33,373 nucleotides of DNA, from IMG/VR virus record IMGVR_UViG_3300013126_000123, positions 1 to 33,373 of that record; one strand, written 5' to 3'. The translations under genes were made by a program, and so were the position numbers. The DNA comes from a virus. Each line of letters starts with the position of its first letter. The stretch's first letter is position 1. The notes under the pieces are model-generated. The model was not told the origin of the DNA. It searched no databases and was given only the letters and a program-made list of their open reading frames with translations. Below are positions 9,142-16,845 of this stretch, piece after piece.

Positions 9142-9555
9142 TTATTGATTAGTTAAGGTAGAAGGATTGGTTTGAAACATAAACATTACAGAGCCATCTG
9201 GTCCATAGGATTGTTCCAAATCATTCATTAATGAACAACTAGTGTGTTGTTCATCAACTCCACCTGATTCTGATAAAATATCAATTTGGCATCCTCCACT
9301 ATTATTTTGAGCTTTTAATTTTCTAAATATAAGAACTGGATTTTGTTCATTGCCAGCAACATCATAATTAGCTACTGAGAATTGAACTGAACCAATTTTA
9401 GTAGTTTGGTCTTCAGTGATTCTAATTTGAGTTTTATTGCCATTAATAACAGGTCTTGAAACGGTTTGTCCTAATCCAGCAACACTTTGTAAAGAATTGG
9501 CATCAATCCAAATATCTTTATTATCAATTTGTAATCTTTTAAGGTTAGTTGTCAT
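9142..9555 (-). CDS. Tail tube protein (Mu gpM-like)
   Basis: The 137-residue product lies directly downstream of the sheath gene (5 bp gap), the invariant place of the contractile tail tube protein. It contains beta-strand rich segments such as TQIRITEDQTTKIGSVQFSVAN and a Gly/Asn-rich loop (NNSGGCQIDILSESGG) like tube proteins with a hexameric jelly-roll-derived fold. It would polymerise on the baseplate to form the DNA conduit. Sequence similarity to a named family is weak by eye; synteny gives most of the support. The ATG has an A/T-only leader and no Shine-Dalgarno. Confidence 0.75.
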   Translation of the reverse strand: MTTNLKRLQIDNKDIWIDANSLQSVAGLGQTVSRPVINGNKTQIRITEDQTTKIGSVQFSVANYDVAGNEQNPVLIFRKLKAQNNSGGCQIDILSESGGVDEQHTSCSLMNDLEQSYGPDGSVMFMFQTNPSTLTNQ

Positions 9556-9560
9556 ATAAA

Positions 9561-11075
9561 TTAATTTTTAGGAGTTAATACAAAATCAGCTTTTTCAAAT
9601 TGTCCCATATTCCAAAAAGAATAAGAACCACTAATTAAACCTGTTGCAGTATTAATATTTAATACAATACTTTTTAAGAAATCATCAATTTTATCTGGTT
9701 GAACAATACCAAATTCAGATAATTCTTTATAAATTCCTGACATCCAAGCTTTAAATGATTGTTTGTCAATATATTTATTATCTGGAATATTAGGAGCTTG
9801 TCCATTAACCATTCCAGCTTGTGACCAATCTTTTTTAATTCTTTTATAAAAAGTTCCTTTGACAAAACGAGATGTATGAACTTTGTTTAAATTGTAATAA
9901 GTATTGCCATCAGCACTTTCAGTAGCTTTTTTATAGCAAGTCATTAAATATTTGCTAGTAAGGGTATAAGTTCCAGTATCATCGATTCCATAAACAGAAC
10001 CACCTAAATCATTAATAGCTTTTCTTTCAGTAGTTGACCAATTTGTTCCTTCTACAAGAACTGGTAAATCAGCTAAAATAATGTTATGGTAAGGAATACC
10101 TAATTTATCAACTCCACCTCTAATATTACCACCAAGCATATATCTTGAAATAGGAGCATCAGTGAATACTCTTAAAGTGTTTATAGCTATTCTGTAAGCA
10201 GTTAAAATCAATGGTTGAACTGGAATAGAAGAACCTTTATGATTTGAATTATTTATTAATTTAACACAACCTTTTTGAATGGTTTTAGTGTTTAATGTAT
10301 TTGGTGCTAAAGATGAAGTAATGTTTGCATAAGTATCAACATCATCAAAATGTCCAACTGATTCAATTGACAAATCTGGAGTATTCCATTTAGCATCAAG
10401 GTGAGCTTTGGCATTACTTAAGAAATGTTTAGGGAAAATTAAATCATATTGAGCTTCAGCAATTTTATCTAAAACATTTGTAATAACTGGGTCAGTTGCA
10501 CCACCTGAGAAAGCGGTAATGGTATAAGAAACACCAGAAACAATACCATTAATTAAAATGGTTGCCATATTCATTGCAGTTCCTTTATTTTTTGCAGTAA
10601 AGGTAATTGTTCCAGTCGAATTAACGGCAGTTACTGAAGAATTTTTATTAGCTGTAATTTGAGCTACTAAATCATCACCTATGGTAGTTGCGGTAGAAGT
10701 AGTTAAAATGTTTAAAGTGTATTTGTCAAAAATACCATCAGAAACAATAACTTCTAAAATACCAATTTTAGGATTTGAAACAGTAAAGGCAATAGAACCT
10801 GTTGCCGCTACACCTGAACCATTGTCAGAAATTGGAATAATAGATAGCTCTGTATAAACATCAACCATTTTAAATGCTTTTACAGCATTGCAAGCTTGAG
10901 AACCAGCTCCTAGAAGTGCCTCATAATCTTCAAAATTATTGTTTAATTTATAGATATTACCTGAAGTAAAACCTGCTCCAAGACCTTGAGCAATGATAAG
11001 TGGTTTTACACTATCAGCTTTATATAATGGGTCTTCTGGTTTCAATGTTAAATTTGCAATAGGGTCGATTGTCAT
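9561..11075 (-). CDS. Contractile tail sheath protein (Mu gpL-like)
   Basis: The 504-residue protein starts MTIDPIANL and has LTLKPEDPLYKADSVKPLIIAQG at the N-terminus, the sheath opening with a G-x-x-x-G-N-x-x-x (GLGAGFTSGNIYKLNN) block. The middle has the variable beta domain (about 90-200). The C-terminal half carries the conserved DLIFPKHFLSNAKAHL, PVQPLILTAYRIAI and NIILADLPVLVEGT segments, and SYSFWNMGQFEKADFVLTPKN at the end. It encloses the tube and contracts to drive DNA delivery. It is 2 bp from the upstream gp38-like gene. Annotated with high confidence from length, motifs and synteny. Confidence 0.88.
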   Translation of the reverse strand: MTIDPIANLTLKPEDPLYKADSVKPLIIAQGLGAGFTSGNIYKLNNNFEDYEALLGAGSQACNAVKAFKMVDVYTELSIIPISDNGSGVAATGSIAFTVSNPKIGILEVIVSDGIFDKYTLNILTTSTATTIGDDLVAQITANKNSSVTAVNSTGTITFTAKNKGTAMNMATILINGIVSGVSYTITAFSGGATDPVITNVLDKIAEAQYDLIFPKHFLSNAKAHLDAKWNTPDLSIESVGHFDDVDTYANITSSLAPNTLNTKTIQKGCVKLINNSNHKGSSIPVQPLILTAYRIAINTLRVFTDAPISRYMLGGNIRGGVDKLGIPYHNIILADLPVLVEGTNWSTTERKAINDLGGSVYGIDDTGTYTLTSKYLMTCYKKATESADGNTYYNLNKVHTSRFVKGTFYKRIKKDWSQAGMVNGQAPNIPDNKYIDKQSFKAWMSGIYKELSEFGIVQPDKIDDFLKSIVLNINTATGLISGSYSFWNMGQFEKADFVLTPKN

Positions 11076-11077
11076 AT

Positions 11078-11260
11078 TTATTTAGTTTTAGGTTTAATAA
11101 TTTTTAAATGATTGCTAAATTCATTATATTTGATTTGTTCAGCCCAAAATGAATCATAAACATTTCCATACTCATCAGCCTCTAATTCAAGAGAGTGACC
11201 AATTGGCAAAAATTTACCTTCATAAAAAAACTCTTTTAAAATTTCAATTTTGATTTTCAT
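11078..11260 (-). CDS. Small tail protein, Mu gp38-like (DUF2635-type)
   Basis: A 60-residue product directly upstream of the sheath gene (2 bp gap), where Mu-like phages encode a short DUF2635 protein. The C-terminal part, EYGNVYDSFWAEQIKYNEFSNH, has the aromatic/charged spacing of that family (V-x-x-S-x-Y/F-W-x-x-x), but the match is weak by eye. Its role in Mu is not well defined. It is the first gene of the leftward tail operon, reading out from the divergent gap with the terminase gene. Confidence 0.5.
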   Translation of the reverse strand: MKIKIEILKEFFYEGKFLPIGHSLELEADEYGNVYDSFWAEQIKYNEFSNHLKIIKPKTK

Positions 11261-11356
11261 AAAAAATATTTGATTTATTAATTTTTATTATTATTATTAT
11301 TTTCAAACATAAGTCAATAATAGTAAATAGTTTAAAACTAAGTAAAAAATATAAAA
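11261..11356. promoter_or_regulatory. Divergent promoter gap between tail operon and large terminase
   Basis: The 96-bp A/T-rich gap separates diverging genes and must hold two promoters. Leftward, TTGACT (11317 to 11312 on the minus strand) is a good -35, followed at about 15-18 nt by overlapping TAATAA/AATAAT -10 candidates. Rightward, TTGATT (from about 11270) is followed 17 nt later by ATTATT. An (ATT)n run lies in the centre. No stem-loop is obvious. Confidence 0.4.
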
Positions 11357-12874
11357 ATGTTATTAAGTAATATAGAATTAGATTCGATTGTTCAAGCTGG
11401 TTATTTAGATTCTTATAGAAGTAATTTTAGAAAATTTTATAAAGAAGTGGCTTTTAATGCTATATTTCCCGGAAAGAAGTTAATTGAAGCCTATGTTACT
11501 GATTATCTATGTGAAATTTGCGAAGCAAGTTTCCGTAAAGAAAAAGGTTATGCAAAAATAATTGTAAATATTCCACCGGGTTTAATGAAGTCAACAATTA
11601 TCTCTGGTGCTTTACCAGCTTGGGCTTTAGGAAATAGACCACAAGAAAGAATTTTTGGTGTTTCAAATACAGATGAATTAGTTAAAAGAAATATTGATTG
11701 GACTAAACTAGTAATAGAAAACGAAAAATATAAAAAAATATTTCCTGAATTTTCTTTAAGAAAAGATACACAAACACATATTCAAACTCCCTTTGGTGGT
11801 GAACGAAAAGGATTTTCTACCTTAGGTGGTATTACAGGTGAAAGATGCGATATGATGCTTGTTGATGATTTTATGAATACTAAAATGTTATTATCAGATG
11901 CAGAAAGGACAAGGGCATTAACATTATGGGCAGAGGGTTTTGAATCAAGACCAGATGCAAATGGTTCTATTGTAATTATCGAACAAAGATTAGACCCAAG
12001 AGATTTAACTGGTTATATTTTAAGAACTAGAAGAGATGAATATACTCATATTTCTATACCAGCCTATTTTGAAGCTAAAAAATATTATACTATTGAATAT
12101 ACTAGAAAAATTAAAGATATTTCAGAAAAAGTAAAGTTTGAAATGTCTTTTGAAGAGGGGGATTTATTATCACCTCAAATTATTACTCAGAAAAAAATTG
12201 ATGATTTAAAAAATAGAGTAGTTGACCCTGAAACTGGAATTGCAAATGGTAAATTTGTTTTCTTTGCTCAATACTTACAAGACCCTATTAATAAAGAAGG
12301 GAATTTAGTAGATGTTAATTGGTTTTTGCCATCGAGATTAATTGATTTTGAAACTCTAGTATTTGATTATATTGTATGCTCTGTTGATTCCGCTCAAAAA
12401 GCTGAACAGATTAATGACCCATCTTGTTTTCATAAATATGGAATTATAAAAAATAAACCATATTTAATTGATAGATACTCAGAGAGGTGTTTATATCCTA
12501 AGACTAAAAAATCTTTGATAGAATTTTTAACAAATGGATATAAAGTAAATTTTTGTTTAATTGAAGATAAAAATACAGGTTCATCATTATTGCAAGAATT
12601 ACAAACCGAGCCTAGATGTGCTGGAGTTAGATTTATTAAAATCGAACCTGGTATAACTTCAAAAGAATTAAGATTTTCAACAGCTACTGGTTATATGTCA
12701 AAAGGAATCTATGTTCCTAAAGATGCTATTTGGTATCCTGAATTTGAATCGCAAATGGTAAGATTTCCAAAAGCTCCGCACGATGATGATGCTGATGCTT
12801 GTTCACAATTTTGCAATTATATGACAATGAATAATTTTATGATGAATCCTAAAAATTTAATTTTTTCAGTTTAA
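11357..12874 (+). CDS. Terminase large subunit (TerL)
   Basis: The 505-residue packaging motor ATPase-nuclease. The ATPase domain has Walker A PPGLMKST (residues 73-80), Walker B MMLVDDF (166-172, D170/D171) and a coupling region near SIVIIEQRLD. The RNase H-like nuclease domain has VCSVDSAQK (acidic residue near 343), LIEDKNTGSS near 400, and a late HDDDADACSQ cluster (about 475-482). It pumps DNA into the prohead through the portal. It is oddly placed: it is on the plus strand in the middle of the leftward structural genes, about 12 kb from the small subunit. Its 3' end overlaps the convergent tail-terminator gene by 9 bp. The leader is A-rich, without Shine-Dalgarno. Confidence 0.93.
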   Translation: MLLSNIELDSIVQAGYLDSYRSNFRKFYKEVAFNAIFPGKKLIEAYVTDYLCEICEASFRKEKGYAKIIVNIPPGLMKSTIISGALPAWALGNRPQERIFGVSNTDELVKRNIDWTKLVIENEKYKKIFPEFSLRKDTQTHIQTPFGGERKGFSTLGGITGERCDMMLVDDFMNTKMLLSDAERTRALTLWAEGFESRPDANGSIVIIEQRLDPRDLTGYILRTRRDEYTHISIPAYFEAKKYYTIEYTRKIKDISEKVKFEMSFEEGDLLSPQIITQKKIDDLKNRVVDPETGIANGKFVFFAQYLQDPINKEGNLVDVNWFLPSRLIDFETLVFDYIVCSVDSAQKAEQINDPSCFHKYGIIKNKPYLIDRYSERCLYPKTKKSLIEFLTNGYKVNFCLIEDKNTGSSLLQELQTEPRCAGVRFIKIEPGITSKELRFSTATGYMSKGIYVPKDAIWYPEFESQMVRFPKAPHDDDADACSQFCNYMTMNNFMMNPKNLIFSV

Positions 12875-14203
12875 TTTACCACTAACATTTAAAAGCTCAT
12901 TTTGAATTAAAAAATTAAATTCTTTCAAGGCAACTTTATCAACTTCATTCAAGAAGTCATCTGCTGATGGATTATTTCTTAAATAAATAGTTGTTTCAAA
13001 ATTATAATTATAACAAAATAAACCATCTTCTTCAATAGCGACACCATCATTAATTGGTGTAATTCTAGTATGCGAAGCTTCTGATAATTGAGAGCTAGGT
13101 GCGAAACCACCAATAGACTTTAAAATAGGTTTAAAATAATTTAAACACTTATCTTTAACATAAGCATTAGTGTAATTGTTATTTTCATAAGTAAGAGGAT
13201 AAAAAATAAAAAGACTAATTGGGACAATTTGCATTATTCTTAATGTTTGATAATTTAAAGCTTGATTACTAACATCTGTATTGTTATAAGGGTCTTTTCC
13301 TATTAATCTTTCATTAATTACAACAGCAAGACTTGGTTTATAAGTTACTGCACCATTATCTTCAGTAGTTGCAAAATTCTGATATAAATTTCTTGCATCG
13401 GTTAAACTAGAAGCACCAAAGATTCTTGAAGCTGATTTAACTTTTCCACCATAGCCAATAGTTCCAATATTGTCATTATTTATAAAGGTAAATTGATGAC
13501 TATGAACACTAGTTACCAATTTATATCCATTAAAGCCACCATTAATTAATTTTTTTACAATAGGACTTCCTGTTGCTGGTGTTGTGGCGGTTTGGTCAAC
13601 TTCAAAAAAGATTAAGTATGGAGAAGGTTTTAAGTAAATATATTTTATATCCCAATCATTGTTAATTCCCCTACTATTGTTTATAATAAAGGTATTTGGA
13701 TTAGTAATAGAAGCAATACCTTTATCAATATCTAAAGAATTTCCAAGACTATCATAAAGACTTATTTTGTAATTTGAATTTACAATAAAAGGGTTTGCTT
13801 CAGTGGTTGTAATTGTTATTTGATTAGTTGCTTGATTTACAGCAAAACTTGTTATTTCAAATAAAAGATTTTGATTATAAATTTTTTTAATTCCATTGTA
13901 TTTACTATCACTTGCACCACTTATTTCAATCTCTTTATCAGATGGTAAAAAGTCGTGTGGATTAGTTGTTAAAGCTATTGCTATATTATCATGTCTTTTT
14001 AAAGATACTATTGAGTTTTCAAATTTTACATCAGTTATTAAAACACCATTGCCAACTTTAAGATGTGAAACTTGGTCTGTTTGAATAGTAACAATATTAC
14101 CTGCTTTAGTTGCAGAAACAATATTGTAAGTATCATTAAATACACCATCAAGGTATTTAGGCAATACGGCTTTTAATTGATGAACTAGTTCTTCTCCTTG
14201 CAT
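12866..14203 (-). CDS. Probable tail terminator/completion protein (Mu gp37 position) with inserted beta domains
   Basis: A 445-residue protein between the head-joining genes and, across the terminase, the gp38-like and sheath genes: the place of Mu gp37. The C-terminal 200 residues (PSLAVVINERLIG, LRIMQIVPISLFIFYPL, FNFETTIYLRN-like YNFETTIYLRNNP) look like a terminator core, which normally totals 150-200 residues. The N-terminal half is made of beta modules (EISGASDSKYNG near 95, TATTPATGSPI near 210) of the kind also inserted in gpJ. The role as the ring that ends tube growth and binds the head is inferred from position. Its 3' end overlaps terL by 9 bp. Confidence 0.55.
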   Translation of the reverse strand: MQGEELVHQLKAVLPKYLDGVFNDTYNIVSATKAGNIVTIQTDQVSHLKVGNGVLITDVKFENSIVSLKRHDNIAIALTTNPHDFLPSDKEIEISGASDSKYNGIKKIYNQNLLFEITSFAVNQATNQITITTTEANPFIVNSNYKISLYDSLGNSLDIDKGIASITNPNTFIINNSRGINNDWDIKYIYLKPSPYLIFFEVDQTATTPATGSPIVKKLINGGFNGYKLVTSVHSHQFTFINNDNIGTIGYGGKVKSASRIFGASSLTDARNLYQNFATTEDNGAVTYKPSLAVVINERLIGKDPYNNTDVSNQALNYQTLRIMQIVPISLFIFYPLTYENNNYTNAYVKDKCLNYFKPILKSIGGFAPSSQLSEASHTRITPINDGVAIEEDGLFCYNYNFETTIYLRNNPSADDFLNEVDKVALKEFNFLIQNELLNVSGKLN

Positions 14204-14446
14204 TTATAATCCTAAATTAATTTTATTATTTAAATCAATGGAGTTATAATAAGCTTCCATTGCATAAGCATCAATAACTATAATAGCACATTTTAAACAT
14301 TCAAATTTTTGTTTATCATTAAATTTTTCAAAATTATCAATACATTTAGTCACCATACTTCTATAATTTTTTGGTGAATCACTTTGTTTCTTGGCAAAGG
14401 AATTTATTGGTAATAAAAGAATAAAAGCGATTACAAGGTATTTCAT
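14204..14446 (-). CDS. Small secreted protein of unknown function within head-tail gene cluster
   Basis: The 80-residue product has a textbook signal peptide: MKYLVIAFILLLPINSFA with a predicted signal peptidase I site after SFA (residue 18). The mature part of about 62 residues has three Cys, two in a C-x-x-C (CLKC), and looks helical. I recognise no family. Its ATG overlaps the TGA of the gp10-like gene (ATGA) and its stop abuts the terminator gene, so it is embedded in the operon of virion genes. A periplasmic role such as superinfection exclusion, lysis accessory or envelope modification is possible, but nothing in the sequence decides between them. Confidence 0.6.
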   Translation of the reverse strand: MKYLVIAFILLLPINSFAKKQSDSPKNYRSMVTKCIDNFEKFNDKQKFECLKCAIIVIDAYAMEAYYNSIDLNNKINLGL

Positions 14447-14934
14447 AGTTTTTTAAGGCTTTGGTTAATAGAAGCTATAATTTTGTTTCTAATCGCTAAT
14501 TTATTTTGTTTTAATGGTCTCGATATATTGTTTCTAGGTGCAATTACTTTTCCAAGTGAATTAGTACCACCAAATTCTTGTAAAGCTCCGTGTTTAGCTA
14601 TGGAGGAATCAGAACCAATAACTTGACGATTATTTCCAGCAGATTGAGTATAAATTGACCTATATAATTTACCATCATAAATAGCAGAACTTTCTCTGCC
14701 ATTTCTATTTGAAGCTCTATGTTTTCTTTTTAAACCCCAAGCTGGTGGAACATATAAAGTCCCTGTTTTTTTAAGGGTCATTTCCTGTTTAATTTTATTT
14801 ACCATAAAATTACCAGCATTTTTTAAGCCATTCCTTTTTCCCCTTTTATAAGCATTTAAAAACTTTCTAACATTTTCAGGGGTAATTTCTAATTTGTTTA
14901 ATGATGTTTTAAGTGATATTTTAATATTGCTCAT
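14443..14934 (-). CDS. HK97 gp10-like head-tail / tail completion protein
   Basis: The 163-residue product carries the typical pattern: an N-terminal helix with many Lys (RKFLNAYKRGKRNGLKNAG), then VNKIKQEMTLKKTGTLY, and the conserved block HGALQEFGG...IAPRNNISRPL (about residues 112-142), the 'YA..lE.GT..mparPfL' motif of HK97 gp10/virion morphogenesis proteins. These adapt the head connector to the tail. ATGA overlap with the preceding SPP1 gp16-like gene implies coupling. Confidence 0.8.
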   Translation of the reverse strand: MSNIKISLKTSLNKLEITPENVRKFLNAYKRGKRNGLKNAGNFMVNKIKQEMTLKKTGTLYVPPAWGLKRKHRASNRNGRESSAIYDGKLYRSIYTQSAGNNRQVIGSDSSIAKHGALQEFGGTNSLGKVIAPRNNISRPLKQNKLAIRNKIIASINQSLKKL

Positions 14935-15338
14935 TTTATATTGATTTTATATTGATTATCGCCTTTGTGAACACATCTTAAAACTGTGAATGTGTGTTGA
15001 TTATGAACATCTTGTTTAATATCAACTATGTCATAAGCCTGATTATTAACAGGGTTTAATAAGTAGTGGTGTTTTTTTATAGGTTTATCTTTGTTAAATC
15101 TAATATAAAATTCATCAGTAATTTTGCCTAAGGAATTTGTTGCATCAAAAACTTCTTCACCATTAATTGTTTTTTGTTTAGACCAAAAAGTAGCATAAAC
15201 ACTAAGAATTGCATTTATATCTTGATTGTTTTGCAAGTTGTTTCTTGTTTGGTGTCTAGCAATTATTTGAATAGGTGTGTTTAAATCACCAATTGAGACT
15301 TTACTTTTAGGTGAAGTAATATAACCGCAATTTTGCAT
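14931..15338 (-). CDS. Head-tail joining protein, SPP1 gp16-like (Phage_H_T_join)
   Basis: The 135-residue protein has the family order: an N-terminal LNTPIQIIARHQTRN, the central aspartate/Trp block NAILSVYATFWSKQKTINGEEVFDA, then ITDEFYIRFNKDKPI and a final AYDIVDIKQDVHNQHTFTVLRCVHK strand pair (V/I-x-x-v-x-x-x...l.c). It forms the stopper/adaptor ring under the portal in HK97/SPP1 heads. It sits between the QLRG connector and the gp10-like gene, the canonical order. Confidence 0.82.
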   Translation of the reverse strand: MQNCGYITSPKSKVSIGDLNTPIQIIARHQTRNNLQNNQDINAILSVYATFWSKQKTINGEEVFDATNSLGKITDEFYIRFNKDKPIKKHHYLLNPVNNQAYDIVDIKQDVHNQHTFTVLRCVHKGDNQYKINIK

Positions 15339-15341
15339 ATC

Positions 15342-15929
15342 TTAAATAATTTCAATTATATAAGGTCTAAAATTATTAATAGCTAATGAATAATGATTGC
15401 AATTAACATCTCCTCTATTCATATAGTAATTAGCTATAAACATTAGTAGTGCTTGTTTTACATCGCTAGGAATGTTGGCATTAGTTGCACCATATCCAGC
15501 TGTAAAAGTAATTGCAACACAATTTTTAATTTCATCAATAAAATCAGGATACTGATTATTAGTTATTAACAAAATTTCAGAAAATCTTGTAGATTCGTTA
15601 AAATAATAATTTTGACTTGTGTAAGTTGTTAATACATTGTTTAATTTAAATTGTATCGAAACAATGCTTTGTAATTTAGATTTCCTTATTTTTATACCAA
15701 CATTATATTGAGGAAATTTATCAATATAAGTTTTATATGTTTTAGTAATTAAAGACCTTCCTGTTATGTCTTCAAAGAAAGTGCTAGCAACTTTAATTAA
15801 ATGAGTTAAATAATCATCTTCATTGGTAAAATCTATTCTTAAATGATTTTTAACCTCTGTTAATGTTAAAGGCAACTCATTTGTTTGAGAAGTAATTATG
15901 TATTCAGTTGGTTGCCTAAAATTTAACAT
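15342..15929 (-). CDS. Head-tail connector protein, HK97 gp6-like (Phage_QLRG)
   Basis: The 195-residue product has LTLTEVKNHLRIDFTNEDDYLTHLIKVASTFFEDITGRSL at the N-terminus, the strong gp6-like signature (a-K-x-x-L-R-I-D-x-x-x-D-D-x-x-l). It ends with IPSDVKQALLMFIANYYMNR, the closing helix of the family. It forms the connector ring docked on the portal. The start overlaps the stop of the upstream interrupted ORF by one base (TAATG), which suggests that ORF was once translated right up to it. Confidence 0.85.
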   Translation of the reverse strand: MLNFRQPTEYIITSQTNELPLTLTEVKNHLRIDFTNEDDYLTHLIKVASTFFEDITGRSLITKTYKTYIDKFPQYNVGIKIRKSKLQSIVSIQFKLNNVLTTYTSQNYYFNESTRFSEILLITNNQYPDFIDEIKNCVAITFTAGYGATNANIPSDVKQALLMFIANYYMNRGDVNCNHYSLAINNFRPYIIEII

Positions 15930-16288
15930 TATTTTCTATTTTTAGTATTTTTTTTATTATCTTTTAATTCTTTAGTAGTTTTTTCTTTAACTTCTTTTTC
16001 TTGAGTTAATTCTTCAACTACTTCTTCAGTTGGTTCTTCAGTTGGTTCTTCAACAATTTCTTCTTTAATATTATTAATTTCATCTAAAGTTTTTTCTTTT
16101 ATGAAATCCTTAAAGTTAGTGCAATTTAAAGCAAATTCAAATGATTCACCGATAATTAATTTTAAATAATTTTCAGTATAAAAACCTTGTTCTAAAATAG
16201 GATAGCTATTAGGAAATACATATTATTCAATTATTTCATAAATTTTTGATTGATTAATATTTTCTTTTAGAACTGAATTTATTTTCAT
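15929..16288 (-). pseudogene. 120-codon ORF with an in-frame TAA at codon 22 (head-gene remnant or readthrough gene)
   Basis: Starting at ATG 16288, the frame reads 21 residues (MKINSVLKENINQSKIYEIIE), hits TAA at 16225-16223, and then stays open for 97 more codons to a TAA overlapping the ATG of the connector gene (TAATG). The second part continues the same style (YVFPNSYPILEQGFYTENYL) and then becomes acidic/lysine-rich with EEPTEEPTEE repeats and a Lys-rich tail. A single C-to-T change (CAA to TAA) would explain the break. The tight junction with the downstream gene and intact downstream codons suggest a recent nonsense mutation, a sequencing error, readthrough or initiation at a non-ATG codon. 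No family recognised. Confidence 0.6.
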
Positions 16289-16312
16289 ATTGGAAATTAT
16301 TTAAGTTAAATT

Positions 16313-16336
16313 CCACCCCCTAATTAAAGAGGGTGG
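16313..16336. terminator. GC-rich hairpin between decoration-like gene and connector genes
   Basis: CCACCC and GGGTGG pair as a 6-bp stem. After one mismatch, CT/AG extend it, leaving the loop AATTAA. It is the only GC-rich hairpin in the leftward operon and lies just after the capsid genes. No clean T-run follows on either strand, so attenuation or mRNA end protection is as likely as termination. Confidence 0.45.
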
Positions 16337-16349
16337 ATAAGTAAAAAAA

Positions 16350-16823
16350 TTATACTTGTTTAAGTGGGTTTGTCAATGATTCTGTTAAAACATTAAGTCT
16401 ATAAGTTCCAGAGAAACCAACAGTCTTAACATTAAACCTAACAAATTTATGAGTTGAATTAGCTAGATTTGAAAAAGCAATTGATGATTTGCCATCTGCA
16501 ATCAGTTTAGTTTGAGCAAATGGTTCAACATCAGAAGTTCTATCATTAGAATAGATTGAAGTCTTATAGTTTGATGCACTATAAGTAACTAAATCAGTGC
16601 TATTGAAGGTATTTACTGAGTCAAACTCAATATTTAAAATTTCAATAGAACCAGCAGTTCTAACAACTTCTAAAAAAGCTTTAATATTAGAACCTAAACT
16701 TCCAAAGCTTGCATTTCTTAAAGTTAATGCATCACTTGGTAGAGTAGCGGTGCTAGTAGTTAAAGTAGTATTTTCTTTTAATGTTATTAAAACATCACCA
16801 GAATATTTATCAAATGGATTCAT
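16350..16823 (-). CDS. Probable capsid decoration/cement protein
   Basis: The 157-residue protein lies 22 bp after the major capsid gene. It is Ser/Thr/Asn-rich with alternating beta-strand pattern, few charged residues, and ends in HKFVRFNVKTVGFSGTYRLNVL, resembling small beta-sandwich cement proteins whose last strands read 'rYvRv...tt..t'. I cannot assign a named family. It has the best Shine-Dalgarno of the window (AAAGGAG, 5 nt before ATG), fitting a protein needed in hundreds of copies. Alternatives: a head fibre or an unrelated virion protein. Confidence 0.55.
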   Translation of the reverse strand: MNPFDKYSGDVLITLKENTTLTTSTATLPSDALTLRNASFGSLGSNIKAFLEVVRTAGSIEILNIEFDSVNTFNSTDLVTYSASNYKTSIYSNDRTSDVEPFAQTKLIADGKSSIAFSNLANSTHKFVRFNVKTVGFSGTYRLNVLTESLTNPLKQV

Positions 16824-16828
16824 ATTTT

Positions 16829-16835
16829 CTCCTTT
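16829..16835 (-). promoter_or_regulatory. Strong Shine-Dalgarno AAAGGAG
   Basis: AAAGGAG lies 5 nt upstream of the ATG of the decoration-like gene. It stands out because nearly every other gene here has only an A/T leader. It shows that the host ribosome can use a canonical anti-SD. Confidence 0.8.
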
Positions 16836-16845
16836 ATATTTTTAA

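Noticed and set aside
16331-16340. DnaA-box-like TTATCCACC on the minus strand
   Set aside because: It is the arm of the hairpin at 16313-16336, a single copy inside a structural operon, so it does not mark an origin.
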